The notes under the pieces were generated by a model. That model was not told the origin of the DNA, searched no databases, and saw nothing but the letters and a program-made list of their open reading frames with translations. A program made the translations under genes and the position numbers. Below, piece after piece: positions 17,043 through 25,242 of a stretch of 64,000 nucleotides of DNA. The DNA comes from Pseudomonas moraviensis (lineage in GTDB: Bacteria; Pseudomonadota; Gammaproteobacteria; Pseudomonadales; Pseudomonadaceae), in assembly GCF_900105805.1 (NCBI RefSeq), contig NZ_LT629788.1, forward strand, positions 3,286,001 to 3,350,000. Reading direction: 5' to 3'. Numbering within the stretch: position 1 is the first letter of the stretch; each line of letters opens with the position of its first letter.

Positions 17043-17463
17043 ACTTGAGCCGCACTCGCAGGCGTCGGTGCAGATCCGCCGCCTGCGAATCCCGTGGCAC
17101 GCAGATCGATCTGACCCGCCATTCCCCGCGCAAGCGAAAACGCAGCACCACGATCAGCGGCAGCGCCAGGCTGTCCGGTCGTAACTGCGCGGCCTGCCAA
17201 CCGCACGCCCGATTCCAGACCTGCCAGCCATCGCCGTCGCGTCGCAATCCGCAAAATGCATTCGGGTGACTCAGCAGAATCTGCCGGGGCATCACCCAAA
17301 AGCCATGCAACAGACAGCCGGAAACACCGGCCAGACTGGCCCACAGCGGAATCGACAGTAGACACAACGAGCCCACGGCGAACGCCTGGGCCAACAGATA
17401 CGCCGCCAGCAACTGCCGTGAGGCATGCCAGCGGCATTCGAACGTATTACTTGGGCTGAACAC
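17011..17463 (-). CDS. YgfX-like inner membrane protein (CptA family)
   Basis: A 150-residue protein with two adjacent hydrophobic helices near residues 17-58 (LLAAYLLAQAFAVGSLCLL and SLAGVSGCLLHGFWV), followed by a soluble part with GWQVWN. This layout matches YgfX, encoded next to sdhE in gamma-proteobacteria. YgfX has been proposed as a toxin partner of SdhE (YgfY), though SdhE is established as a flavinylation factor. Its start lies inside sdhE (17-bp overlap), indicating coupled translation, and its end overlaps nadB on the other strand by 32 bp. Confidence 0.75.
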   Translation of the reverse strand: MFSPSNTFECRWHASRQLLAAYLLAQAFAVGSLCLLSIPLWASLAGVSGCLLHGFWVMPRQILLSHPNAFCGLRRDGDGWQVWNRACGWQAAQLRPDSLALPLIVVLRFRLRGEWRVRSICVPRDSQAADLHRRLRVRLKFSRRRWAAPE

Positions 17464-17701
17464 GATCCAGGATCATCCGGACCATGCGTTGCAGCTCAGG
17501 GTCTTCCGACTCGCTGCGCTCCATGAACCAGCCGAACATGTCCTGATCCTCACAGGTCAGCAAACGCACGTAGAGATCGCGATCCACCTGATTCAACGTT
17601 GCGTAAACCTCCTGCACGAACGGCACCAGCAACACGTCAAGCTCAAGCATCCCGCGACGGCTGTGCCAAAAGAGGCGATTCAGTTCAACTTGTTCGACCA
17701 T
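17447..17701 (-). CDS. sdhE: Succinate dehydrogenase assembly factor SdhE
   Basis: An 84-residue helical protein needed to attach FAD to SdhA and FrdA. The defining RGMLEL motif is present (SRRGMLELDVLL, near residues 14-25), as is the conserved LLTCEDQDMFGWFM. The start at 17701 has AGGAGGG upstream; the longer frame to 17803 reads through intergenic sequence. It is followed by the overlapping ygfX gene. Confidence 0.93.
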   Translation of the reverse strand: MVEQVELNRLFWHSRRGMLELDVLLVPFVQEVYATLNQVDRDLYVRLLTCEDQDMFGWFMERSESEDPELQRMVRMILDRVQPK

Positions 17702-17851
17702 GGAGCCCTCCTCGAATTTGCCGGGCAGTATACAGCCCCGGCGCGGCCCGCACAGTCGGCTTTGGTCGGGCACCCTTGATCCTTTATCAACTACCCATTT
17801 CAACCCTGCCCCCTTATGATGTGCCCCAGTCTATTTACCCTGCGATGACCC

Positions 17852-18793
17852 ATGGCCGATTCTGCTTTTTTCTGCACCCTGTCTCATGAAGGCGTACTCG
17901 CGGTTCGCGGTGCGGACGCCGGAAAATTTCTGCAAGGCCAGTTGACCTGCAATATCAATTACCTGAGTGACACCCGCGCCAGCCTCGGCGCCCGCTGCAC
18001 GCAGAAAGGCCGGATGCAGTCGAGCTTCCGTATCCTGCTGGAAGGTGACGGCGTGGTGATGGCGATGGCCAGCGAGCTGCTCGAACCACAACTGGCCGAC
18101 CTGAAAAAATACGCGGTGTTCTCCAAATCGAAACTGACCGATGAAAGCGCCGCCTGGGTGCGCTTCGGCCTGGAGCATGGCGACGCAGCCTTGACCAGCC
18201 TCGGTCTGGCACTGCCGGCCGAAACCGATAGCGTCGTGCGCCACGAAAGCCTGATTGCGATTCGCGTCTCGCCCGAGCGCGCCGAACTCTGGGTGCCCGC
18301 CGTCCAGGCGCAGAACATCCAGAGCCAATTGTCCTCGACGCTGCCCGAGGGCGATCTGAATCAATGGCTGCTCGGCCAGATCCGCGCCGGTATCGGTCAG
18401 GTCATGCCAAGCACCCGCGAGCTGTTCATCCCGCAGATGCTCAATCTGCAGGCGGTCGGCGGCGTGAGTTTCAAGAAAGGCTGCTACACCGGCCAGGAAA
18501 TCGTTGCGCGCATGCAGTACCTGGGCAAGCTCAAACGTCGCCTGTATCGCTTGCGCCTTGACACGGCTGAGCTGCCGGAGCCCGGCACTCAGTTGTTTGC
18601 CCCAAGCCACAACAGCTCGATCGGCGAAGTGGTGCTGGCGGCCAATGCCGAGGGAAACATTGAACTCCTGGCCGTGTTGCAGGCCGAAGCTGCCGAAGCC
18701 GGTGACTTGCATCTGGGCGCCCTCGAAGGCCCCGCGCTGCATCTGCTCGACCTGCCTTACGAACTGGATCGCGACCGCGAAATCCAGCGCTGA
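17852..18793 (+). CDS. ygfZ: tRNA-modifying / folate-binding protein YgfZ
   Basis: A 313-residue protein of the YgfZ/GcvT family that uses tetrahydrofolate and supports iron-sulfur enzymes such as MiaB. The signature KGCYTGQEIVARMQYLG (near residues 209-225) is complete, including its cysteine. The N-terminus FFCTLSHEGVLAVRGADAGKFLQGQLTCN fits the GcvT-like domain. It is divergent from sdhE, a conserved pairing, and is followed by an HDOD gene 34 bp downstream. Confidence 0.93.
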   Translation: MADSAFFCTLSHEGVLAVRGADAGKFLQGQLTCNINYLSDTRASLGARCTQKGRMQSSFRILLEGDGVVMAMASELLEPQLADLKKYAVFSKSKLTDESAAWVRFGLEHGDAALTSLGLALPAETDSVVRHESLIAIRVSPERAELWVPAVQAQNIQSQLSSTLPEGDLNQWLLGQIRAGIGQVMPSTRELFIPQMLNLQAVGGVSFKKGCYTGQEIVARMQYLGKLKRRLYRLRLDTAELPEPGTQLFAPSHNSSIGEVVLAANAEGNIELLAVLQAEAAEAGDLHLGALEGPALHLLDLPYELDRDREIQR

Positions 18794-18827
18794 TCGCAGC
18801 ATTGTTGCGACACCCTAGAGAGTCCAA

Positions 18828-19649
18828 ATGAGCGAACTGGCGGAAAAGGTCCAACAGGATTTGGTTGCGGCCATCGATAACGATGACCTGGTTCTGCCAA
18901 CGTTGCCGGAAGTGGCCCTGCAAATCCGCAAGGCCGCCGAGGATCCGGAAATCAGCGTCAGCGATCTGAGCAAAGTCATCGGCCGTGACACTGCGCTGTC
19001 GGCGCGCCTGATCAAAGTGGTCAACAGCCCGCTGCTACGCGCCGCGCAGGAAGTCACTGACCTGCACACCGCCATCACCCGCCTGGGCATCAACTACAGC
19101 AGCAACCTGGCGATCGGTCTGGTCATGGAGCAGATCTTCAACGCCCGCTCCGAAGTGGTCGAACAGAAGATGCGCGAAGTCTGGCGCAGCAGCCTGGAGA
19201 TCGCCGGTGTGAGTTATGCGCTGTGTCGTCGTCACACTCAGCTCAAGCCGGATCAGGCGGCGCTCGGCGGCCTGGTGCATCAGATTGGTGTGTTGCCGAT
19301 TTTGACCTACGCCGAAGACCACAACGAGTTGCTCTCGGATGCGGTCAGCCTCACTCATGTGATCGAGCAGATTCATCCATTGCTGGGCGAGAAGTTGCTG
19401 CGGGTCTGGGAGTTTCCCGAACGGCTGGTGCAACTGCCATTGCTGTACGAGGACTTTCAGCGCGACTCGGCCAAAATCGATTACGTCGATTTGGTGCAAG
19501 TAGCGAACCTGTATTGCCGCAAGGGTACCGACCATCCTTTCGCGCGGATTGATCCGCTGAGTGTTCCGGCGTTCAGAAAGCTGGGGATTGATCCGGAGAA
19601 CAAGCAGTTTTGCGCGGATCTGGAAGAGTCGCGGTCGATGTTTTACTGA
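18828..19649 (+). CDS. HDOD domain protein
   Basis: A 273-residue cytosolic protein consisting mostly of one HDOD domain, a degenerate HD-type domain used in signalling. Seen features are LPTLPEVALQIRKAAEDPE near residue 24, ELSKVIGRD-like SDLSKVIGRDTALSARLIKVVNS, and a later GGLVHQIGVLPIL. The conserved HD metal pair of true phosphodiesterases is not obvious. Such proteins often link to c-di-GMP or cell-cycle control, but the role of this one is unknown. The spacing of 34 bp suggests co-transcription with ygfZ. Confidence 0.88.
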   Translation: MSELAEKVQQDLVAAIDNDDLVLPTLPEVALQIRKAAEDPEISVSDLSKVIGRDTALSARLIKVVNSPLLRAAQEVTDLHTAITRLGINYSSNLAIGLVMEQIFNARSEVVEQKMREVWRSSLEIAGVSYALCRRHTQLKPDQAALGGLVHQIGVLPILTYAEDHNELLSDAVSLTHVIEQIHPLLGEKLLRVWEFPERLVQLPLLYEDFQRDSAKIDYVDLVQVANLYCRKGTDHPFARIDPLSVPAFRKLGIDPENKQFCADLEESRSMFY

Positions 19650-19690
19650 TCAGGGACCGAGGCGTACCCTCACCTGGAATGCAATCCCAT

Positions 19691-19712
19691 GTAGGAGTGA
19701 GCCTGCTCGCGA
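19691..19712. repeat. Single REP copy (CTCCTACA type)
   Basis: One copy of GTAGGAGTGAGCCTGCTCGC between the HDOD gene and tctE. No inverted partner lies close by. Confidence 0.8.
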
Positions 19713-19735
19713 AAAGGCCCGTGCAGACACCACGA

Positions 19736-21121
19736 TCACCCAGCGATAAAACTCACCCGCACCTTCAACCCCGCCTGCTCACCGTCATGCAAGGTGATCT
19801 GCGCCAGATGCGCCCGGCAGATCTCGCCGACAATCGCCAGGCCCAGGCCTGATCCGGCGACCTGCTGATTACGCCGGTAAAACCGCTCGAACACGCGATC
19901 GCGCTCTTCCTGCGGAATGCCTGGCCCGTCGTCTTCAACCTCAAGCACTGCCGGTGCCGTCACCCGCAAGATCACATTGCCACCCTGCGGGGTATGCGCC
20001 AGTGCGTTATCGACCAGATTGCTCAACAGTTCGTTAAGCAAGGTCGGTTCGCCACGCAGCCACACCGGCTCATCCGCCTCCAAGGCCAGCGCTACGCCGC
20101 GCTTGTGCGCCAGAGGCGCCATGGCCATACCCAGCTCGCGCGCCAATTGGCTCAGATCGAGCAGTTGCGCGCCGCCCTCGGCGATCGCCCGCGCACCGTT
20201 TTCGACGCGGGCCAGCGACAGCAGCTGATTGGCCAGATGCGTCAGGCGATCGGTGCTTTGTGCGGATGACTCGAGGGTTGTGCGCCAGGTCTCCGGCTCG
20301 TTTGAACGCAGGCCCAATTCCAGCCGAGCTTTCAGCGCCGCCAGCGGCGTAAGCAATTCGTGGGCAGCATCGGCGATGAACTGCGCTTGTCGCTCGAACT
20401 GGCCGCGCAGGCGCTCGGTGAAATGGTTGAGCGCGCGAACCAATGGCCCGAGTTCATGCTGGACTTCCACCAGCGGCAGAGGCCGCAAGTCGTCGGGCTG
20501 GCGCTCTTCGACGGCGGTGCGCAAGCGCTCCAGCGGACGCAATGCCGCACTGACCGCAAACCACACCAGCAACAATGCACCCACGGCCAGCATGCCCAGG
20601 CGCAGCAAGGTATCCGCCGCCAGACTGCGCGCCATGCTGACCCGCGCTTCGTCGGTTTCGGCCACGCGAATCTCCGCCATGCCATTCATGTTCGGCTCAC
20701 TCACGGCTTTGAGCAGGCTGACCACGCGTACGTTCTGGCCGTTGTACTTGGCGTTATAGAAGCGGGCGAGCGCCGGATAGCTGTGCGTGCGCGGCGTGCC
20801 GGGCGGTGGCCCGGGCAGATTCTCGTAGCCGGAAATCAGCTTCTGGTGGATGTCGTTGACCTGATAATAGATGCGCCCGGCGCTGTCGTAGGCGAAGGTG
20901 TCCAGTGCCACGTAAGGCACGTCGGCGCTGAGGCTGCCATCGCGCTGCGACAACCCGGCCGCAATGGTCCGCGCCGAGGCCAGCAGTGTGCGGTCATACG
21001 CGGTGTCGGCGGCTTCGCGACCATTCCAGTAAGCGCTCAAGCCACTGGCGAGCATCAGCACCACCAGCAACCATCCGAGGTTCCACAGCAACCGCCAGCG
21101 CAGGCTGCTGGGCTTATGCAT
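19736..21121 (-). CDS. tctE: Sensor histidine kinase TctE
   Basis: A 461-residue membrane kinase sensing tricarboxylates. One helix lies near residues 13-27 and a second near 171-190 (LGMLAVGALLLVWFAVSAAL), enclosing a periplasmic domain of the TctE/2CSK-N type. A HAMP region follows, then the H box DAAHELLTPL near residue 252, the N box LVDNALAH, and G boxes DDGPGIP and GSGLGLAI. The H box has Leu where most kinases have Arg (HELRTPL). It overlaps tctD by 8 bp. It presumably controls the tctCBA genes just upstream. Confidence 0.9.
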   Translation of the reverse strand: MHKPSSLRWRLLWNLGWLLVVLMLASGLSAYWNGREAADTAYDRTLLASARTIAAGLSQRDGSLSADVPYVALDTFAYDSAGRIYYQVNDIHQKLISGYENLPGPPPGTPRTHSYPALARFYNAKYNGQNVRVVSLLKAVSEPNMNGMAEIRVAETDEARVSMARSLAADTLLRLGMLAVGALLLVWFAVSAALRPLERLRTAVEERQPDDLRPLPLVEVQHELGPLVRALNHFTERLRGQFERQAQFIADAAHELLTPLAALKARLELGLRSNEPETWRTTLESSAQSTDRLTHLANQLLSLARVENGARAIAEGGAQLLDLSQLARELGMAMAPLAHKRGVALALEADEPVWLRGEPTLLNELLSNLVDNALAHTPQGGNVILRVTAPAVLEVEDDGPGIPQEERDRVFERFYRRNQQVAGSGLGLAIVGEICRAHLAQITLHDGEQAGLKVRVSFIAG

Positions 21122-21785
21122 CGCGGCTTTCCAGCAGGTAGCCGAGGCCGCGGAAAGTCACGATGGCCACGGGCTGGCCGTCGAGCTTCTTGCGCAAGCG
21201 GTGCACGTAGATTTCGATCGCGTCGGGGCTGGCTTCTTCGTCGAGGCCGAATACCTGGGCGGCGAGCTGCTCCTTGCTCATCACTCGCCCCGGCCGCGCG
21301 ATCAGCGCTTCGAGAACGGCTTGCTCGCGCGACGTCAGGGTCAGCAATTCTTCGCCGAGGGTGAAGCGCCGGGTGTCGAGGTCATAGGCCAGCACGCCAC
21401 AGCGCTGCTGACGCTCGCCGCCCAGGACACTGCGGCGCAGCAAGGCTTTGACCCGCGCTTCCAGTTCCGTCAGTTCAAACGGCTTGGCCAGATAATCGTC
21501 AGCACCGAGATTGAGGCCATGTACGCGGTCCTTCACATCACTGCGCGCCGTCAGCATCAGGACGGGCAGGTTCTTGCCGCGGGCACGCAGACGGGCCAGT
21601 ACCTCGAAACCGTCCATGCGAGGCAGGCCGACGTCGAGAATCGCCACGGCGTATTCCTCACTGCCGAGCGCCAGGTCGGCAGCCACGCCATCGTGCAACA
21701 CATCCACGGTCAGACCGGTGCTCTTGAGCGCCTGAGCCACGCTTTCGGCCAGTTGCAGATGGTCTTCGACGAGCAGGACACGCAT
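21114..21785 (-). CDS. tctD: Response regulator TctD (OmpR family)
   Basis: A 223-residue OmpR-type regulator. The receiver domain has the acidic pair ED at residues 7-8, phospho-acceptor Asp in AILDVGLPRMDG near 51 and Lys in DYLAKPFEL near 101. The C-terminal winged helix contains the EIYVHRLRKKLDG segment. It is divergent from tctCBA, and three 11-bp direct repeats between them (21872-21904) have the spacing expected for its binding. The gene overlaps tctE. Confidence 0.93.
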   Translation of the reverse strand: MRVLLVEDHLQLAESVAQALKSTGLTVDVLHDGVAADLALGSEEYAVAILDVGLPRMDGFEVLARLRARGKNLPVLMLTARSDVKDRVHGLNLGADDYLAKPFELTELEARVKALLRRSVLGGERQQRCGVLAYDLDTRRFTLGEELLTLTSREQAVLEALIARPGRVMSKEQLAAQVFGLDEEASPDAIEIYVHRLRKKLDGQPVAIVTFRGLGYLLESRDA

Positions 21786-21871
21786 GGATTGTTACCTCGT
21801 TCAGGGTCGGCCGACGCCGCGCTTTGCCGCGGAGTTTACAGCCGCAACCGCCGCTGTGAAGCCTGAAAACC

Positions 21872-21904
21872 GTGAAAGGCAACTGAAAGGTTGCTGAAAG
21901 GTTA
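21872..21904. promoter_or_regulatory. Putative TctD operator: three 11-bp direct repeats
   Basis: GTGAAAGGCAA, CTGAAAGGTTG and CTGAAAGGTTA follow each other without gaps. The 11-bp period, one helical turn, is typical of OmpR/PhoB-family binding sites. It lies between tctD and tctC, so it probably controls one or both directions. Confidence 0.65.
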
Positions 21905-22020
21905 GCCGGTTAGAGTCGGCCCACGGACAGTTTCGACTGTCGCCGCTGCTGCCACACAGCGCAACGCAAAACGCCACGACGCGTTTTCGACCAATAAGAA
22001 CAATAATCGGAGTACCCCGC

Positions 22021-22194
22021 ATGTCGTACATGCACACCCGGGCTTTCTCACAGGCCGACACACTTCGCTGCAACCCCGCCCTCGCCGGTTTTTCCGCGAC
22101 GGGCTACGCCGTTTTTCCTTCCGATATTCCAGTCAATGCGTCCGCGCAACGAACACCTGCGCCCGCTGCTGAGCAAAGCGTTGCCCTTTGGTAA
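22021..22194 (+). CDS. Possible small ORF upstream of tctC
   Basis: A 57-codon frame starting ATG at 22021 with GGAG 8 nt upstream and ending TAA at 22192-22194. The product (MSYMHTRAFSQADTLRCNPA...) resembles nothing I recognise and has no signal peptide or membrane segment. It could be a short leader, a remnant of a lost gene, or chance. The good ribosome site is the only positive evidence. Confidence 0.25.
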   Translation: MSYMHTRAFSQADTLRCNPALAGFSATGYAVFPSDIPVNASAQRTPAPAAEQSVALW

Positions 22195-22233
22195 TTCTGC
22201 ACGTCCATAACAACAACTCCCAAGGAGACTCAG

Positions 22234-23211
22234 ATGAACTTATCACTGCGTAAAGTTGCGCTCGCCGCTGGCGCGATGCTGTTTGCCGGGCAACTGCTGG
22301 CCGAACCAAAACGGCCTGAATGCATCGCCCCCGCCTCCCCCGGCGGTGGTTTCGACCTGACCTGCAAACTGGTGCAGAGCGCACTGGTCAACCAGAAGCT
22401 GCTGAGCAAGCCGATGCGCGTGACCTACATGCCCGGCGGTGTCGGTGCGGTCGCGTACAACGCAGTAGTTGCGCAACGTCCGGCGGATGCCGGCACGCTG
22501 GTAGCCTGGTCGAGCGGTTCGCTGTTGAACCTGGCTCAGGGCAAGTTCGGTCGCTTCGATGAGACCAACGTGCGCTGGCTCGCGGCGGTCGGCACCAGCT
22601 ATGGCGCCATCGCGGTGAAAAGCGATTCGCCCTACAAGACCCTCGACGATCTCGTGCAGGCCTTGAAGAAAGATCCAGGCTCGGTGGTCATTGGCTCCGG
22701 CGGCACCGTCGGCAGCCAGGACTGGATGCAAACTGCATTGATCGCCAAGGCCGCCGGGATCAATCCCCGTGAGCTGCGTTACGTGGCACTCGAAGGCGGC
22801 GGCGAAATCGCCACTGCTCTGCTCGGCGGTCACATCCAGGTTGGCAGTACCGATATCTCCGACTCCATGCCGCACATCCAGAGCGGTGACATGCGCCTGC
22901 TCGCGGTGTTCGCCGACAAGCGTCTCGACGAGCCGGAAATGAAAGACATCCCGACCGCCCGCGAGCAGGGCTACGACATCGTCTGGCCGGTGGTGCGCGG
23001 CTTCTACCTCGGGCCGAAAGTCAGCGACGAAGACTACGCCTGGTGGAAAGACGCGTTCGACAAACTGCTGGCCTCCGACGAGTTCGCCACCCTGCGCGAT
23101 CAGCGTGAACTGTTCCCGTTCGCCATGACTGGCGCGGAACTGGACACCTATGTGAAGAAGCAGGTAGCCGACTACAAAGTGCTGGCCAAAGAGTTCGGCC
23201 TGATCCAGTGA
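22234..23211 (+). CDS. tctC: Tripartite tricarboxylate transporter substrate-binding protein TctC
   Basis: A 325-residue periplasmic binding protein of the Bug/TctC family that delivers citrate or other tricarboxylates to TctAB. A signal peptide (MNLSLRKVALAAGAMLFAGQLLA) precedes the mature start EPKRPECIAPASPGGGFD. The PGGGFD and YMPGGVGAVAYN loops are the two carboxylate-binding segments of this family. The ATG follows AAGGAG by 9 nt. A stable hairpin lies between tctC and tctB, which would favour higher expression of the binding protein. Confidence 0.93.
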   Translation: MNLSLRKVALAAGAMLFAGQLLAEPKRPECIAPASPGGGFDLTCKLVQSALVNQKLLSKPMRVTYMPGGVGAVAYNAVVAQRPADAGTLVAWSSGSLLNLAQGKFGRFDETNVRWLAAVGTSYGAIAVKSDSPYKTLDDLVQALKKDPGSVVIGSGGTVGSQDWMQTALIAKAAGINPRELRYVALEGGGEIATALLGGHIQVGSTDISDSMPHIQSGDMRLLAVFADKRLDEPEMKDIPTAREQGYDIVWPVVRGFYLGPKVSDEDYAWWKDAFDKLLASDEFATLRDQRELFPFAMTGAELDTYVKKQVADYKVLAKEFGLIQ

Positions 23212-23227
23212 TCGTCTCTGTCTAGTG

Positions 23228-23255
23228 GCCGCGCTCCCCGCTTCGGGGGCGCGGC
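23228..23255 (+). promoter_or_regulatory. Intercistronic hairpin between tctC and tctB
   Basis: GCCGCGC and CCCC pair with GGGG and GCGCGGC around a short GCTTC loop, giving a strong GC hairpin with no following T run. Its place just after tctC suggests mRNA stabilisation or partial termination rather than full termination. Confidence 0.55.
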
Positions 23256-23267
23256 ACAGGAGTTCTC

Positions 23268-23726
23268 ATGCTTATTCAACGCATTTTCGCCTCGGTGTTG
23301 CTGCTGGTTTGCGCCGGTCTGGCACTGATGGCGTGGCCGTACCAGGCGGCTTTTTCCTACGAACCGGTCGGCCCGCGCGCCTTCCCGCTGCTGATGCTTG
23401 GCCTGATGGGCCTGGCGCTGCTGTACATGGTGTTCCGCCCGGCGCCGATCAAACACAGTGAAGACGAGCCGCCGCTGGACCGCGAAACCCTGACCAAGAT
23501 TGCAATCTGCGTCGCACTGTTGCTGGTGTTCGCCGGCCTGTTCGAACCGCTGGGTTTCATCCTCAGCAGCATCGTGATCGGCATTCCGATGGCGCGCCTG
23601 TACGGCGGGCGCTGGGTGCCGAGCATCGTCGTCACCACGCTGATGGCCATTGGTCTGTACCTGTTGTTCGATCGGGTGATGGAAGTCCCGCTGCCCCTTG
23701 GCCTGCTCGACGTGCTGGAGAACTGA
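23268..23726 (+). CDS. tctB: Tripartite tricarboxylate transporter small membrane subunit TctB
   Basis: A 152-residue membrane protein with four hydrophobic helices (for example IFASVLLLVCAGLALMAW and IAICVALLLVFAGLFEPLGF), matching the small TctB subunit. The motif EPVGPRAFPLLMLG after the first helix is the conserved GPRxFP signature of the family. It ends 1 bp before tctA starts, so the two are translationally linked. Confidence 0.92.
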   Translation: MLIQRIFASVLLLVCAGLALMAWPYQAAFSYEPVGPRAFPLLMLGLMGLALLYMVFRPAPIKHSEDEPPLDRETLTKIAICVALLLVFAGLFEPLGFILSSIVIGIPMARLYGGRWVPSIVVTTLMAIGLYLLFDRVMEVPLPLGLLDVLEN

Positions 23727-23727
23727 T

Positions 23728-25242
23728 ATGGATACCCTCGGTTATTTGGGTCAAGGCTTCGGCGTCGCGCTGAGCCCGTACAACCTGGTCACGGCGCTGA
23801 CCGGCACCTTGATCGGCACCGTCGTCGGGCTGCTGCCGGGCCTCGGCCCGATCAACGGCGTGGCGCTGCTGATCCCGATTGCGTTCGCACTCGGTTTGCC
23901 GCCGGAGTCGGCGTTGATCCTGCTCGCGGCGGTGTATCTGGGCTGCGAATACGGCGGCCGGATCAGCTCGATCCTGCTGAACATTCCCGGCGAAGCATCC
24001 ACCGTCATGACCACCCTCGACGGCTACCCGATGGCCCGCCAAGGCATGGCCGGTGTGGCGTTGTCGCTGTCGGCGTGGAGTTCGTTCATCGGCGCGTTCA
24101 TCGCCACGTGCGGGATGGTGTTGTTTGCGCCGCTGCTGGCGAAGTGGGCGATTGCTTTCGGACCGGCGGAATATTTCGTGTTGATGGTGTTTGCGATCGT
24201 CTGTCTCGGCGGCATGGCCGGTGATCGACCATTGAAGACCTTTATCGCGGCATTGATCGGCCTGTTCCTGTCCAGCGTCGGCATCGACGCGAACAGCGGC
24301 GTGTACCGTTTTACCGGCGACAATATTCACCTGACCGACGGCATTCAATTCGTGGTGCTGGTGCTGGGTCTGTTCTCGATCAGCGAAATCCTCTTGCTGC
24401 TGGAAAAAACCCATCGCGGCCAGGAAGCGGTAAAAGCGACCGGGCGCATGATGTTCAACTTCAAGGAAGCGGCTTCGGTGTTCGTGGTGAACATTCGTTG
24501 CGGCCTGCTCGGTTTCATCATGGGCGTGTTGCCGGGTGCGGGCGCGACATTGGCCAGCGCCGTGGCCTACATGACCGAAAAGCGCATCGCCGGTGCGAGC
24601 GGCAAGTTCGGCCAGGGCGATGCCCGTGGCCTGGCTGCACCGGAAACGGCGATCGGTGCTTCGGCCTGCGGCGCGCTGGTGCCGATGCTGACACTGGGCG
24701 TACCGGGTTCGGGCACCACGGCGGTGATGATCGGCGCGCTGTCGCTGTACAACATCACCCCAGGCCCGCTGCTGTTCCAGCAACAACCGGATATCGTCTG
24801 GGGCCTGATCGCGTCGTTGTTCATCGCCAACATCATGCTGGTGATCCTCAACATCCCGATGATCCGCATTTTCACGCGCATCCTCGCCGTGCCGAACTGG
24901 GCACTGGTGCCGGTCATCGCGATCATCACCGGGATCGGCGTCTACGCGGTTCACGCCACCACTTTCGACCTGTTCCTGATGGTCGGCATCGGCATCTTCG
25001 GGTACATCCTGCGCAAGCTCGACTTCCCGTTGTCGCCGGTATTGCTGGGCTTCATCCTCGGCGGTCTGATGGAGCAGAACCTGCGTCGCGCGCTGTCGAT
25101 TTCCAACGGTGCGCTGGAAATCCTCTGGTCGAGCCCGATCACTTTCGGTGTGTGGGTGCTGACCGCGCTGATGCTGCTGTTCCCGCTGATTCGCATCTGG
25201 CGCAAACGCGCGGTCGCTCGTCGCGCTATCGCCGATGTCTGA
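23728..25242 (+). CDS. tctA: Tripartite tricarboxylate transporter large membrane subunit TctA
   Basis: A 504-residue inner-membrane permease with about twelve helices. It has the two family signatures: GLLPGLGPINGVALLIP near residue 35 and GAGATLASAVAY with LGVPGSGTTAVMIGAL near residues 280-345. The start MDTLGYLGQGF at 23728 is standard; a frame starting ten codons earlier lies inside tctB. It overlaps the following abrB gene by 8 bp. Confidence 0.95.
   Translation: MDTLGYLGQGFGVALSPYNLVTALTGTLIGTVVGLLPGLGPINGVALLIPIAFALGLPPESALILLAAVYLGCEYGGRISSILLNIPGEASTVMTTLDGYPMARQGMAGVALSLSAWSSFIGAFIATCGMVLFAPLLAKWAIAFGPAEYFVLMVFAIVCLGGMAGDRPLKTFIAALIGLFLSSVGIDANSGVYRFTGDNIHLTDGIQFVVLVLGLFSISEILLLLEKTHRGQEAVKATGRMMFNFKEAASVFVVNIRCGLLGFIMGVLPGAGATLASAVAYMTEKRIAGASGKFGQGDARGLAAPETAIGASACGALVPMLTLGVPGSGTTAVMIGALSLYNITPGPLLFQQQPDIVWGLIASLFIANIMLVILNIPMIRIFTRILAVPNWALVPVIAIITGIGVYAVHATTFDLFLMVGIGIFGYILRKLDFPLSPVLLGFILGGLMEQNLRRALSISNGALEILWSSPITFGVWVLTALMLLFPLIRIWRKRAVARRAIADV

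Larger units (their letters stand above)
21786..22233. other. Regulatory region between tctD and tctC
   Basis: This 448-bp gap holds three direct repeats that look like a response-regulator site and a hairpin-like GGACAGTTTCGACTGTC near 21925. It also holds a 57-codon open frame described separately. In P. aeruginosa the porin gene opdH is found at this location; no porin sequence is visible here. Confidence 0.6.
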
